From assembly GCA_948474755.1 (NCBI GenBank), contig CAOLHI010002520.1:186001-250000 (forward strand): a stretch of 64,000 nt of DNA, in the 5' to 3' direction. Numbering within the stretch: position 1 is the first letter of the stretch; each line of letters begins with the position of its first letter. This DNA is from Ctenosaura bakeri. Lineage: Eukaryota; Chordata; Lepidosauria; Squamata; Iguanidae. The notes below the pieces were generated by a model. It ran no database searches and was not told the origin of the DNA. It saw nothing but the letters and a program-made list of their open reading frames with translations. Position numbers and translations under genes: made by a program. This document shows, one piece after another, positions 1 through 9,170 of this stretch.

Positions 1-640
1 GTTTATGTCTTGTCTTTCATGTTGTTGCCTTTAATAAAGAATTGTCTATTATTTGAAAAACCTTGTCTAGCTACTCTCTGACCCGCCGCTGTATACATTG
101 GGTTTAAAGATCCTTGCGACGTTACCCTGCCTCTTGCTAGCCAAAGCAGTGTTCAAGCTAATTTCTCCCAATTTGGTATTTTGATTGGCAACCCGGGCGC
201 CCCTCACGGGAACCCCCAAATTACAGGGTAACACCAGGACCAAGACAAGACCCTTCCGATCCTAAAGACATGAGAAGAGCAATACATCAGCAGCGTAGGT
301 GGAAAAGGGAGAGCCCAAGAGTTTTGGAGTGTTTATACAATAAGGACTCATTAATTAGGCCAACTGCTGGAGAAGACTCTGAGCATATATAAAGAGAGAC
401 CAGAATGGGAGGGGAGGCTGTGGTAGCCAACCAATCCTATCAGTGGAAGCAGCCCAGCCTACATTCAGATTCCTTGCTTGCACTCCTAAGAACTCTTGAC
501 CTTCACTTTGTCTTCAGATTTTGCCATCAGAGTCCCTCTCTTTGGATTTACTGTGAACTCGTACTGTCTCCTTAGATTTACTGTGAACTTGGACTGCAAA
601 ATGACTAAGACAAACTTTGCTCACAGGCTCCTCATAACAG
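1..640 (+). repeat. Possible LTR end and leader of an unidentified retroelement
   Basis: An AATAAA signal lies near position 33. It is followed by about 120 bases of U5-like sequence and a GC-rich stretch at 190-225 (around GGCAACCCGGGCGCC) that could be a primer-binding region. A TATATAAA box lies near 386, and an imperfect tandem duplication of about 28 bases (core GATTTACTGTGAACT) lies at 541-598. No gag or pol coding sequence follows; the next recognisable item is an L1 fragment at 781. This resembles the 3' part of an LTR plus leader, but no LTR start or second LTR was seen. It could equally be another repeat family. Confidence 0.25.
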
Positions 641-780
641 GTTAATTAGCAGCTGTAAACCTTGGCTGGCTGTCAGCACAAGACAAGAGGGTAAAAGAAA
701 CTGGAAAAGGCCAAGAGGAAGTGAAAAGATGGCAATTACAAGAAAAAAGTAGCAGGAAACCCACTTGATGCAGAATAGAA

Positions 781-1665
781 GAGGATCGTCTGAAGAAGAG
801 ACTTTATTTGTTAAATATTATGAAAGAAATGAACTTTGGTAAAAATTTCCTCAAATGGATTGAGGCAATATAATCAATGCAGAAATCTGAATTAATAATC
901 AATGGTAATGCAATGGATGCTATTAAAATAATAAAAAAAAGGTTATCTTCTTTCTCTGTCATTATTTATTCTGGAGGTCCTAAACAGAGATGTAAGAATG
1001 GAAAATAAAATAAAGGGAATTTAGGAAGGAAGAATTTAAGTTAAAGGCATTTGCTGATGATGTAGTAATAACATTGGAAGATTCACTAAATGGAGTATCT
1101 GACGGAAGAAGTAAGAGAATATGGAAAATTTGCTGGCTTTCAGATAAATATAGATAAAACAAAAATTTTGACTAAAAATTATGAGTGTTTTAGAGAAGGA
1201 AGAATTAAGTAAAAGAACAAGATTTCACATAGCCAAAAAAATAAAATATTTAGGAATACATTTGACTTTAAATAATCAGCAATTATATGAAAACAATTAT
1301 TTAAATACATCGGAAAATATTAAAAAGGATTTGACTAGATGGTGCATCTTGAATTTATCTTTGATGGGTAGAGTATCAGTAAATAAAATGAGTATGCTGC
1401 TGAAGTTAATGTATTTATTTCAAACTGTTCCGATTATCTCTTCAAATATTCATCTCATGCAATGGTAGAAGGACCTGCCAAAATTTCTGTGGATTGGTAA
1501 ACAGCCCAGAATTGGGTAGAAATTATTTTAGAAAATAAGAGATTATTGGAATTAGAGGGATATGAATTGGAATTCAGATAGCATTCATATCTATGGTATG
1601 GGAAAGTAAAGTTGAATAGCGAGTTTAAGAATCGTATTATAAGAAGAGCAAGCTAAAAACAACAA
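781..1665 (+). pseudogene. L1 LINE ORF2 fragment (RT domain and downstream)
   Basis: Pieces in several frames match L1 ORF2. NFGKNFLKWIEAI lies at about 830-870, a degraded active site LKAFADDVVITLED at about 1045-1080, KIKYLGIHLTLNNQQLY at 1240-1290, and LSLMGRVSVNKM then LMYLFQTVPII at 1355-1440. The order and spacing match the better-preserved L1 at 38835-40395, including the later HSYLWYGK (about 1580-1605). There are several frameshifts and stops. Both ends are truncated and no poly-A tail is visible. It is a dead fragment of a non-LTR retrotransposon whose protein would normally reverse-transcribe its own RNA at a nicked chromosomal target. Confidence 0.85.
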
Positions 1666-2095
1666 ATAATTATACGTAGTGACAAAGGTGGTTCCCACCT
1701 CTGCTATCAACAGCCCGTAGTAACTCTATGAAAGCACTAAAATAGTAAATCAGTAATATTACATTTAACATTTGTTGCTTAAACTTTTCTATGGTAAAAA
1801 ATAATTAAAGTAGTAAATTAATATCTATGTCTATCTATATATCTACTTACTCTCTTTAGTATAAAAGTTGAGCAGAATAAAATACTTTTAACATTCATAT
1901 TATAAGCATTCTAATTCCTAATTCATTACCTCTAAACTCTTAAAATACCTTGGTAAATATACATTGTGTGTGTGTGTGTGTAAAAATAATATAGCAACAG
2001 ATTAAAGTCATCTATAATTTTCTTTAACTTATTTGCATGATATCACAATAAATAATCATCCAATCAAAACAAAGCGAGATAGAAACAGCAAATTC
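1666..2095. other. AT-rich spacer with (TG)n
   Basis: There is no coding sequence. A short TG microsatellite of about 8 units lies at 1965-1981. The flanks are very AT-rich and could include L1 3' UTR remnants. Confidence 0.5.
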
Positions 2096-2580
2096 AGAAC
2101 CCCAAACCCATCATTTCACCTTCAAGTATTCAATCAATAACTGCCAATTTCTTGCAAAGTCCTGTTCTGGAAGACCTTTTAACCTATCTGTCAATTTATC
2201 CATTTCCACAGTTACCATCAATCTGTCACTGATGGGATTTCTGTTTTCTCCAAATACTTTGCATAAACCATTCTTGCTGCTAGTAACATATATTGAATCA
2301 TTCTCTTGTTTGTCATAACTAGTATCTTCTTGCCAGATTCCCAGCAAAAACAATTCTGGGGACTTAGTGATATGGCATTTCAGAAATTTTTGAATTATAT
2401 TCTGTGTTATATTCCAAAACGGCTTAGTCTTATCACAAGTCCACTATATATTGTATAGAGATCCAATATGATCCTAACACTTCCAACAACTGTTACTCAT
2501 CTCTCTATGGACCTAAGAAAGTCCTTTTTGTGTAAGATACCAGCGTAAAAAGTCCATAAGTTATTATTAAGACTTAATAC
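2096..2580 (-). pseudogene. L1 ORF2 C-terminal fragment, minus strand
   Basis: Reading the minus strand, 2353-2111 encodes an open tail of 80 residues that includes LTDRLKGLPEQDF and NWQLLIEYL, the usual C-terminus of squamate L1 ORF2. Just upstream, at about 2500-2400, a frameshifted CWKC...WTCDKTKPFWN is the L1 C-terminal zinc-knuckle-like motif, also present at 39 kb as CWKCDQKGTLFHLWWTC. The fragment ends about 50 bases before a Tigger-like MITE. A second L1 piece in the opposite orientation begins directly after that MITE. Confidence 0.8.
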
Positions 2581-2627
2581 TTAAGGGAACAAATGCATAG
2601 TAAATTGGACAAGAAATATAGGATATA

Positions 2628-3087
2628 CAGTGGCCCCTCCACTTTTGTGAGGATTTGGGGCTCAAAACTCTCATGAAAATGGAAAAGCTGCAGATAACTC
2701 CCCCCTGCAATCCCCATCCCATTCCCTTTTCCCCTCCATTTCCTTGCCTTTTGTGTGCAAGGGCTAGAGACAAGGGAATGGGAGCAGGGAGCTCCAGAAG
2801 GGAGGAGGAAGGCTTCTCTGAGCCTTTCCCTGATTCCCTTGCTTTCAGCTCAGTGCATGTTTTCAGCGCCAGAGGCAAGGGAATGGGAGGGGGAGCTCTG
2901 GAGGGGAGAAGGAAGGTGTGCGCATGCCACCCCCCATTTCCTTGCCTTTTGTCTGGGCACGCTTGCCTTCCTTCTCCATGCCTGACAAACCACAAGGGAA
3001 TGGGAGGAGAAAGGGGGAATGAACTCATCCGCCTTGCAAATAATCAGATTTGCGAAGGTCAAACCTGCGAATGTGGAGAGAAGACTG
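2628..3087 (-). mobile_element. Tigger/pogo-like MITE with G-rich internal repeats (copy A)
   Basis: The element starts CAGTGGCCCCTCCACTT and ends GTGGAGAGAAGACTG, as imperfect terminal inverted repeats, with a TA dinucleotide directly outside each end (2626-2627, 3088-3089). That is the target duplication of the Tc1/mariner/pogo superfamily. Inside are repeats built on CAAGGGAATGGGAGG and its complement. The same module, in the opposite orientation, makes up the copy at 26908-27904. There is no transposase gene. The long apparent reading frames here come from the GC-rich repeat lacking stops and are not genes. Confidence 0.85.
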
Positions 3088-3089
3088 TA

Positions 3090-3275
3090 CTATCAAACTG
3101 GACCAATGGGAAGAGGTGTGGATAAAGGGCCTAAAGTTTACATTCTGTTATGACCTTAAGGAAAAATTTTATGAAATGATGATTTGTAGTATTATTGTTT
3201 TTCAATGCGACCTGAAAATAATAAAGATTAAGTATTGGGGGAAAAAATTAAGTCCTGGGTAAATTCTTAGCATAA
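3090..3275 (+). pseudogene. L1 ORF2 fragment, plus strand
   Basis: The plus strand encodes QWEEVWIKGLKFTF and LKEKFYEMM, which match the L1 region just before the zinc-knuckle motif (compare ALKENYFKIFYRWYYTP in the L1 at 39 kb). In ORF2 order it lies at or just upstream of the start of the minus-strand piece at 2096-2580. The two pieces may therefore be the inverted 5' part and the direct 3' part of one insertion. It decays after about 3270. Confidence 0.6.
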
Positions 3276-3419
3276 TGTTATATCTGTATATTTTTTTCAT
3301 TCATTTTTATTGAAATGTTCTCAACTGATCCACTCTGATTACTCTTACAGATTTCTGTACAACTAAATTTGCCTTTGACCTATATAGTTATTCCCCTTTT
3401 TTCTTCCACCTTTACTTTT

Positions 3420-4085
3420 TTTTATATCCTTCAGTTGTAACATTCTAAGCTAGTCATCCCACCAGGTATCCCTCATGCCTATAGTGTCATATTTACCTTC
3501 CTGCATTAGGACTTTGAACTCATCTTGTTTGTTTCCCAAATTCTCTGTGTTGATGTATAGACTTTTGAAGCTTTGTTCATTCTTGCCTATTAATTTAATG
3601 GCACTTTTTCTGTGGATCGAATTCTCTGTCTCAGTTTATTGTCTAGAATTCACATTCTTGTGTTTAGAGTTAGCCTTTGAGCTGATGTTTGAGCTATCAT
3701 TTCTAACCCCCGCCAAGGATTTAGTTTAAAGCCCTCTTGATCAGACATTCTTCCTGGTCTTTGTGAGGTGCAGCCTATCTATAGCCATTACTCCACTGTC
3801 TAATAAGTGAAGACTGTGGTCTCAGATGCCAAACCTCTCCCATCTACACTGTCTGTGTAGCCAGTCATTCACTTCTAGCATCTTCTTGTCCCTGTGGAGT
3901 CGTCTATCCTTCATTGGAAGAATTGTTGAGAATGCCACCTTTGCATTAGACCTCTTCAGCTTTCTGCCAAAAACATCATAATCAGAGGTGATCTGCACAA
4001 AGGTGTTCTTGGCAGTGTCATTGGTGCTCGCACTAATAAAGAGAAAGAGGTACTAGTCTGTATTCTTTGAATTTTTGCAAATTGT
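3420..4085 (-). pseudogene. CR1 LINE fragment: ORF1 esterase C-terminus and ORF2 endonuclease start
   Basis: Read on the minus strand from about 4085 down, the translation shows a degraded STNDTAKNTFVQITSDY, then GRKLKRSN and VNDWLHRQCR. These resemble the SGNH/GDSL-type esterase ORF1 found in CR1 LINEs (family motif GTND). Further along, at about 3550-3430, SLYINTENLGNKQDEF and then YDTIGMRDTWWDDEL match the start of the CR1 ORF2 AP-endonuclease (typically IIGITETWW). Stops and frameshifts interrupt both. The fragment ends about 40 bases before the Gypsy LTR at 4125. Confidence 0.65.
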
Positions 4086-4124
4086 CAGTGACAACCTGAT
4101 TATGTGTGCTGGGAAGACAGTATA

Positions 4125-4437
4125 TGTCCGGTAGCCCTCCATATTTTAGTAATGGGATATGTAGTAGGAGTTAAGTAGTAGCTTGCTTGTAACAAGGTAT
4201 GGGAGCCAGAAACCGTTAGATAAACAAAAAGCTAGGAATGTAATGATAAGCACAGCCAGGCTACACCAGAACTTCAAGGTCTCTTGCAGGAGGGAAGATG
4301 AGCTCTTTGTCTTTTATGTTTTGTATTTTGCTAATTGCCTCCAGTTCACTCACTGAAGTCCTGCATGCTGTATCATGCTCCCAATAAATAGTGTTTACGC
4401 ACTGTTCTATTTGAGTGTGTGAATTCAGTTCCTGACA
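4125..4437 (+). mobile_element. 5' LTR of Ty3/Gypsy element 1
   Basis: The segment begins TGTCCGGTAGCCC and ends CAGTTCCTGACA, so it has TG...CA ends. An AATAAA signal lies at 4383-4388, about 50 bases before the 3' end. Its 313-bp length and GTTCCTGACA end match the 305-bp LTR of the minus-strand Gypsy at 61207-61511. A gag-like reading frame opens 34 bases downstream. The start is less certain than the end. Confidence 0.7.
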
Positions 4438-4470
4438 GAGTGAGTGAACTCTCTGTAAAAATATTACAAT

Positions 4471-5560
4471 ATGTTTCAAAAAACTGAGGAAGAGCCTCAA
4501 GAAGAAGGAGCATCCAGCGGAGATGTTGAAAATCCAGGCGATGGAATTGCCGAAAGAGATGAGACAGACCCCAGCCAGCTTCCTGATGCCAGACCCAAGA
4601 CCCAAGACCTGGCCCTCAATTCCTCCAACCACCCCAACCTGGTCAAACCTGGGCCTGGGGGGAAACACTTGAAACTGCTCTGCGCCAACGTCGCTGAACT
4701 ACAAGATGGGATACTTCGATTGTTGAGACCAGCTTGATGGAACAACTTCTCACCAGGGAAGAAGAAGTGGAAAAACAATGAGAAGAAATTTCCAAACTGA
4801 GAACTCAGCTCCACGACTGGAGACTTCTGGTGCCTCTGGTTGGGCATGCGCCACCCGAGATCCCAGCAGCAGCAGCTGCTTTGGCGGCCGCAGCACCCTC
4901 ACCTCCCGGAATACCGGCACCACAAGTGGGCCCCATACCTTTTCAAGAATTGAAGACCACTTATGATGGTGGTGGAACCACCCTAATTTACTTCCTCAAC
5001 ATGGCCTCTAATTACATGTTTGACTATGGGAACAGTTTCCCAGATAATGCCACCAGAGTCAGATACCCGAGCCAACACCTCAAAGGAAAAGCAGCGGAGT
5101 GGGTCGCCAGCCTATTTGACTCATGAGCTGAGGAGACAGCTTATTTCCAGCTGTTCATGCATCACCTCAGAGAAATGCTTGAAGATCCTTTCTTCCAGGA
5201 ACGAGCCAGATACCAACTCAGAAAACTACGCCAAGAAAAAGGGACTGTCGGAGAATATGCCTGTGAATTCAGAAAGTTAGCTACTAAAGTACCAGAATGG
5301 AAAGATGACATCCTCAAGCAATTTTTCTGAGATGGATTAAACTACACCATACTAGATCGCTGCCTGACACAAGGAGACCCTGTCAGCCTCTTGGGATGGA
5401 TGAAACTAGCTGGAGAAGTGGAAAGCATCATGGAAAGCATCCAGCTCGCCCAGCAGAGACAAACCCCAGAAAGCGGATGCTGAACTCCGGCACCTCAAAA
5501 ACCCATTTTCCTGAGCAGCGAGGAAAAGAAAAAATGCCTATGGGAAGGAACCTGTTCCAA
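4471..5560 (+). pseudogene. gag of Gypsy element 1 (broken)
   Basis: Gag would be the structural protein that packages the element's RNA. An ATG at 4471 opens an acidic N-terminal segment that stops at 4737. After a frameshift the capsid-like part runs from about 4770 and includes PFQELKTTYDG, FLNMASNYMFDYGNSFPD and LKGKAAEWVASLF. This resembles the retrotransposon-gag domain of vertebrate Sushi/Mart-type Gypsy elements. In-frame TGA stops lie at 5124-5126 and 5328-5330. Between and beyond them the same frame continues (DPFFQERARYQLRKLRQ, then LNYTILDRCLTQGDP) to a further stop near 5480. At least four lesions make it non-functional. I see no sign of host domestication such as a preserved frame. 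Confidence 0.85.
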
Positions 5561-6207
5561 TGTGGGGGGAAAAGGACACATTACTAGCGAATGCCAGGGA
5601 TCAGAGAAACCCACTGAAGAAAAATTGGGCACCCCCACCACCCGGCCCGCAAGAGACTGGCCCGCATCCCACAAAGCTGATACTCCGAAGCCGCCAACCA
5701 AATGTCCTGCCAGCAGAACCGCTGCTGGAACTTGCAATGGCGAGGACAGCCTGCTGACCACCTCCAACTCAGAAGGTGATGAATGGGACCCCAACCAATC
5801 TGCTAATATAAGTACAACTAAAACTTGTCATCTGTATGTAACTTTACAAGGCAGTGATGGGAAGTTACCAATATACACGACCTTAGTTGACTCAGGCTAC
5901 ACCACTAAGTTTATTGAATCTCATGGTAGCCAAAGAACTTGCAGAAAATTTTGAACTCCTTAAAAAAGCCATCAGTGTATCTCAAATGGACGGCTCATCC
6001 ATGGCAGGGAGCCCTGTACAGGAAAGGACTAAGCCCATACCTGTTCAAGTAGGAAACTTACAGGGGCGATTACGTTCCCTAGTACCTAACAAAATTGGGT
6101 TTCAAGTGGTTCTTGGATATGACTGGCTAAAAAAACACAATCCCAAATTGACTGGACCCAAGGTTTACTCAAGCATGCCAATAATGACAATTCAGTATCC
6201 GAAATAA
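5540..6207 (+). pseudogene. Gypsy element 1 zinc knuckle and aspartic protease
   Basis: A CCHC knuckle (C-x2-C-GKGHITSE-C) lies at about 5550-5597, but a one-base change in the G-run near 5561-5566 splits it across two frames. After a low-complexity linker rich in T, P and S, the protease begins near 5860. The aspartic-protease signature reads TTLVDSGYTTKFI, with an intact D-S-G core at about 5885-5900. A frameshift follows, then the other frame carries LGYDWLKKHNP (about 6110-6150), the usual end of the Gypsy protease. The enzyme would have cut the Gag-Pol polyprotein. Confidence 0.85.
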
Positions 6208-6405
6208 AATCTCTGAACAAAGCACTTGAATTGAGCCCTGAAGAACTGCAGAAAATCCCACTAGACTACTAGGACATGCAGAAAGCTTTTGAAGACCACA
6301 AAGCAGAAAAACTGCCCCCCACACAGAGACTTTGATTGCAAGTTGAGATTGATAGAGGGAGCAAAAATTCCCAAACCCCAAAATAGGGTATATCTTGGGT
6401 TTGAT
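6208..6405 (+). pseudogene. Start of Gypsy element 1 reverse transcriptase, then a large deletion
   Basis: The translation shows KAFEDHKAEKLPP, then, after stops and shifts, an I-x-G-A-K-I-P-x-P stretch typical of the linker that opens Gypsy RT. About 10-20 bases later the sequence is already at the segment preceding integrase. Nearly all of RT and RNase H, expected to be well over 1 kb, is therefore missing. No RT active-site motif (YxDD) is present in this element. Confidence 0.65.
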
Positions 6406-6419
6406 ACCTAAGACATCAC

Positions 6420-7370
6420 AACTCCAAATCTTCTAGCCATTTTGGTTTCCTTAAAAGGCTACATTCAATCACGAAGCTTTTCCTCTGGCCCGGTCTCACC
6501 AAACACATCCAAGAATACATAAAAACTGCCCTGTTTGCAACACCTGTAAATCCTCTACATCTAAACCACATGGATTTCTCCAACCACTTCCTGCTCCCTC
6601 TTCACCTTGGGATACTATTTCATGGGACTTCACTGTTGGTCTACCCAGCTCCTGTGGTTTCCATACCATTTGGGTTGTCGCCAACCATTTCTCCAAACAA
6701 TCTTACTTCATTCCACTGAAGAAGATACCCGCTGCTGAAAAACTAGCCAACCTCTTCATCAATAACATTTGGAGATTACATGGACTCCCTTCCACAATCA
6801 TCTCAGATAGAGAACCGATATTCACTTCTAAATTCTGGACTTCACTCCTTAAATTCCTCGGCATTTCTCAAAAACTCAGTAGCTCCTATCATCCCCAAAG
6901 TGATAGACAAACCGAATGCGCCAATCAAACCCTGGAACAATACTGACGTTGCTTCATCAATTCTAAGCAAAACAACTGGACATCCCTTCTTCCTTTTGCT
7001 GAATTTGCTTACAATTCTTCTGTGTACTCCTCCACTGGCAAATCTCCATTTGAAATTGTCTTTGGCACTGACCCAAAGCCCTTTCCAGCGCTCCCCAACA
7101 CCCTCTCTACATCTCAACCTCTCTCTCTCCATTCTTGGATTACAAAACTCTCTTCTACTTGGACTTCTGTGTGTTCCGCTCTTGAGTCTTCCAAAGCTTC
7201 TCACAAGCACTTCACGGACAAAAAACACCACCCCAATCCTCCTTACAAGCCTGGGGATCTTGTCTATCTCTCCTCCAAGAACATTGCCACTGATAGCCCC
7301 TCCAAAAAACTCTCCCCCAAATACCTTAGTCCTTTCCCAGTATACTTTCTGATTCATCTTGATTGTGCCC
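6420..7370 (+). pseudogene. Integrase of Gypsy element 1
   Basis: It contains a zinc-binding end (CPVC-like near 6525), a core with SWDF (first Asp) and TIISDREPIFTSKFW (second Asp), then SSYHPQSDRQTECANQ carrying the catalytic Glu, and a C-terminal part with SSKNIATDSPSKKLSPKYL. The D,D-35-E layout is recognisable. Stops and shifts break it, for example after the LEQY position near 6945, and the best frame switches several times. It is close to the integrase on the minus strand at 61575-62700, sharing SKFWT.LLK.LGI and related blocks. The 3' end, including the 3' LTR, is missing. Confidence 0.9.
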
Positions 7371-7374
7371 CAAC

Positions 7375-7985
7375 AGCATTTTGGTCTCAGACTTCCCATT
7401 TCTTTTCTTGGCCCCCTCCTCAGGACAGGCAGCAGAAGGTTGCAAGAGATATTGTGATTGCTTACCCCTGCCCCCGCTTTCTGGCAATTATGTCCTTGGA
7501 AAATTGCATCACTCCCTTTAATATGACCACTTCTTACTTTTCTGAATATTTATGTGTTGGATGTAAAATTATACAGTTGGAAAGGGACTTAAAAAGGCCA
7601 CGTAGCACAACCTTCTGCAAGTAGTTCTCATGCCAACAAACACAACTTTGTAGGCCTGGGTGATAAAAAAGAAACTTTGAAAAAGTATATTGTCTTGCAT
7701 ATTTCTTTCTTTTCTGCTTTTTAGTAAGTCTTCTTATGGCATAGACAGACTGTTGAAACTACAGCTATATGTCTTGGTAAAAATAGTGATCAGTGGAACT
7801 GAGTGAATCAATCAGGCTATCACTTAATTCTGTTTTATTATTTAACAATGATGGAACTAGATACTAAAGGAAATCTTTCACTCTCTTGATAGGTAAGTGG
7901 CACAAACAACATTTTAAAAGAAATCAAAGTGCTTTCAGAATATTGTGAACCTCTTTTTATATGAATATACATATGAAACATTATG
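7375..7985. other. Unique-looking intronic sequence
   Basis: No gene was recognised. At 7570-7620 there is a weak resemblance to a CR1 3' end in reverse orientation (CAGTTGGAAAGGGACTT), too decayed to rely on. The rest is AT-rich. Confidence 0.4.
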
Positions 7986-7987
7986 TT

Positions 7988-8212
7988 GTTGCTTGCCTTC
8001 AAGTTGTTTCTAACTTAGGCAAACCTATTATGTTTTTTCCTTGGCAAGATTTGTTCAGAGAGGGCTTGCCATTGCCTTCCTCTGAGGCTGAGAAAGTGTG
8101 ACTTAACGCAAGGTAATCCAGTAGGTTTCTATGACCAAGTGGTGATTCAAAACCTGGTCTCCCAGAGTCCTTGTCCAACACTCAAACTACTATGCCATAG
8201 TGGCTCTATAAT
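7988..8212 (-). repeat. Sauria-type SINE, minus strand
   Basis: On the minus strand this reads a tRNA-like head, with a B-box-like GGTTTTGAATC at about 8142-8157, followed by a body with GAGGAAGGCAATGGCAAGC. The tail, CTTGAAGGCAAGCAACAAC, is the BovB-like ACA-rich 3' end typical of these SINEs. Length is about 225 bp. It is a non-autonomous retroposon and not a tRNA gene. Confidence 0.8.
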
Positions 8213-8419
8213 GGAACTGTTTCATTTTAAATACTGATGTATCCTTGATGGCTGGACAGTCTAATCACCACCACTGCTGCCCCCCTATCCCTGCTGTGGA
8301 GGAAGTCATCCATAGTTGCCTGAGATGAGAAAAGGATACACCTCTTATTTCTCTGAGCTGGAGTATTCTTTTTTTCTTAGCAGCATCAGGAGGTGGTGGA
8401 TGGAGCAGTAATGAAAAGC

Positions 8420-9060
8420 AGGTGGGTGAACCAGAAAGAGAATGCCTCAAATCGAGTGTCAGAGATTGAGTCTGCTGTCTCCTTTTTTCTTAAATAATTT
8501 CTCAACACAAGCATTTAAAAAAAAGGGATGGGGGGAAAGCAGCACCTTTAAGAACGATTTATCAACCCTTCTGAGGAAGCAGACTCATAGCCATGAAATC
8601 GGATGCTACAATATTTGTTGTACATAGGTGCTGCTATGTTCCTTCCCCCTCTGTTTCCTTTTTTATGATACAACAGGCTGACATAGCTATTTCTTTGAAA
8701 ATTTCCAACAGAAAGAAGAAGGAGGGGGGGAAAAAAAGGAAAAGAAATATAGCAGCACCTTTAGGAGTAAGTGATTTTTATTTTTGTATGAGCTTTCGTG
8801 GATATCAGTCTGCTTCCTCAAATGCAATGACAAAGTGATGCTAAAGCCTAAGGTTGTAAAGCATATTAAACTACGCGAGTGGAACGGAATGTAATAGGGT
8901 CCAGAAAAATGCTTTAACATCGCTCTGTCACTGTATCCAAGGAAGTGGATAAATATCCATGGAAGCTCATGCTGAAATACAAATCAGTGAATCCTAAAGA
9001 TACTGCCAGATCCACACACACACACACACCCCTTTCTCTCCTCTTCCTTTGTTTCACCTT
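8420..9060. repeat. Cluster of an unnamed interspersed repeat in alternating orientation
   Basis: Three related blocks occur. At 8570-8640 plus the text is GAGGAAGCAGACTCATAGCC, at 8745-8850 minus it is TGAGCTTTCGTGGATA and TCTGCTTCCTCA, and at 8905-9000 plus it is CATGGAAGCTCATGCT. All share a core near GAAGCAGACT...GAAAGCTCATGCT with an outer AGCACCTTTA motif. Other copies lie near 21640-21780, 24763-24850 and 40800-41100. A (CA)n tract of about 8 units lies at 9013-9029. No coding sequence. Confidence 0.55.
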
Positions 9061-9170
9061 TTCAATCCTTCCAGAGAATAACATGACTACTTCTTTGAAA
9101 AATTCCCAACAGAAGGTGGCAGCAAAGCCTGGGGGGTTCCAGCCAGTGGGGAAAAGCAAGACAGTACACT

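Noticed and set aside
2567..3125. Open frames of 150 or more codons on both strands
   Set aside because: They lie wholly in the GC-rich internal repeats of a Tigger-like MITE; both strands and several frames are open, as expected from composition.
4471..6207. Domesticated gag gene (as in vertebrate RTL/PEG10-type genes)
   Set aside because: Multiple in-frame stops and frameshifts, an adjacent LTR and linked protease/integrase show an ordinary dead retrotransposon.
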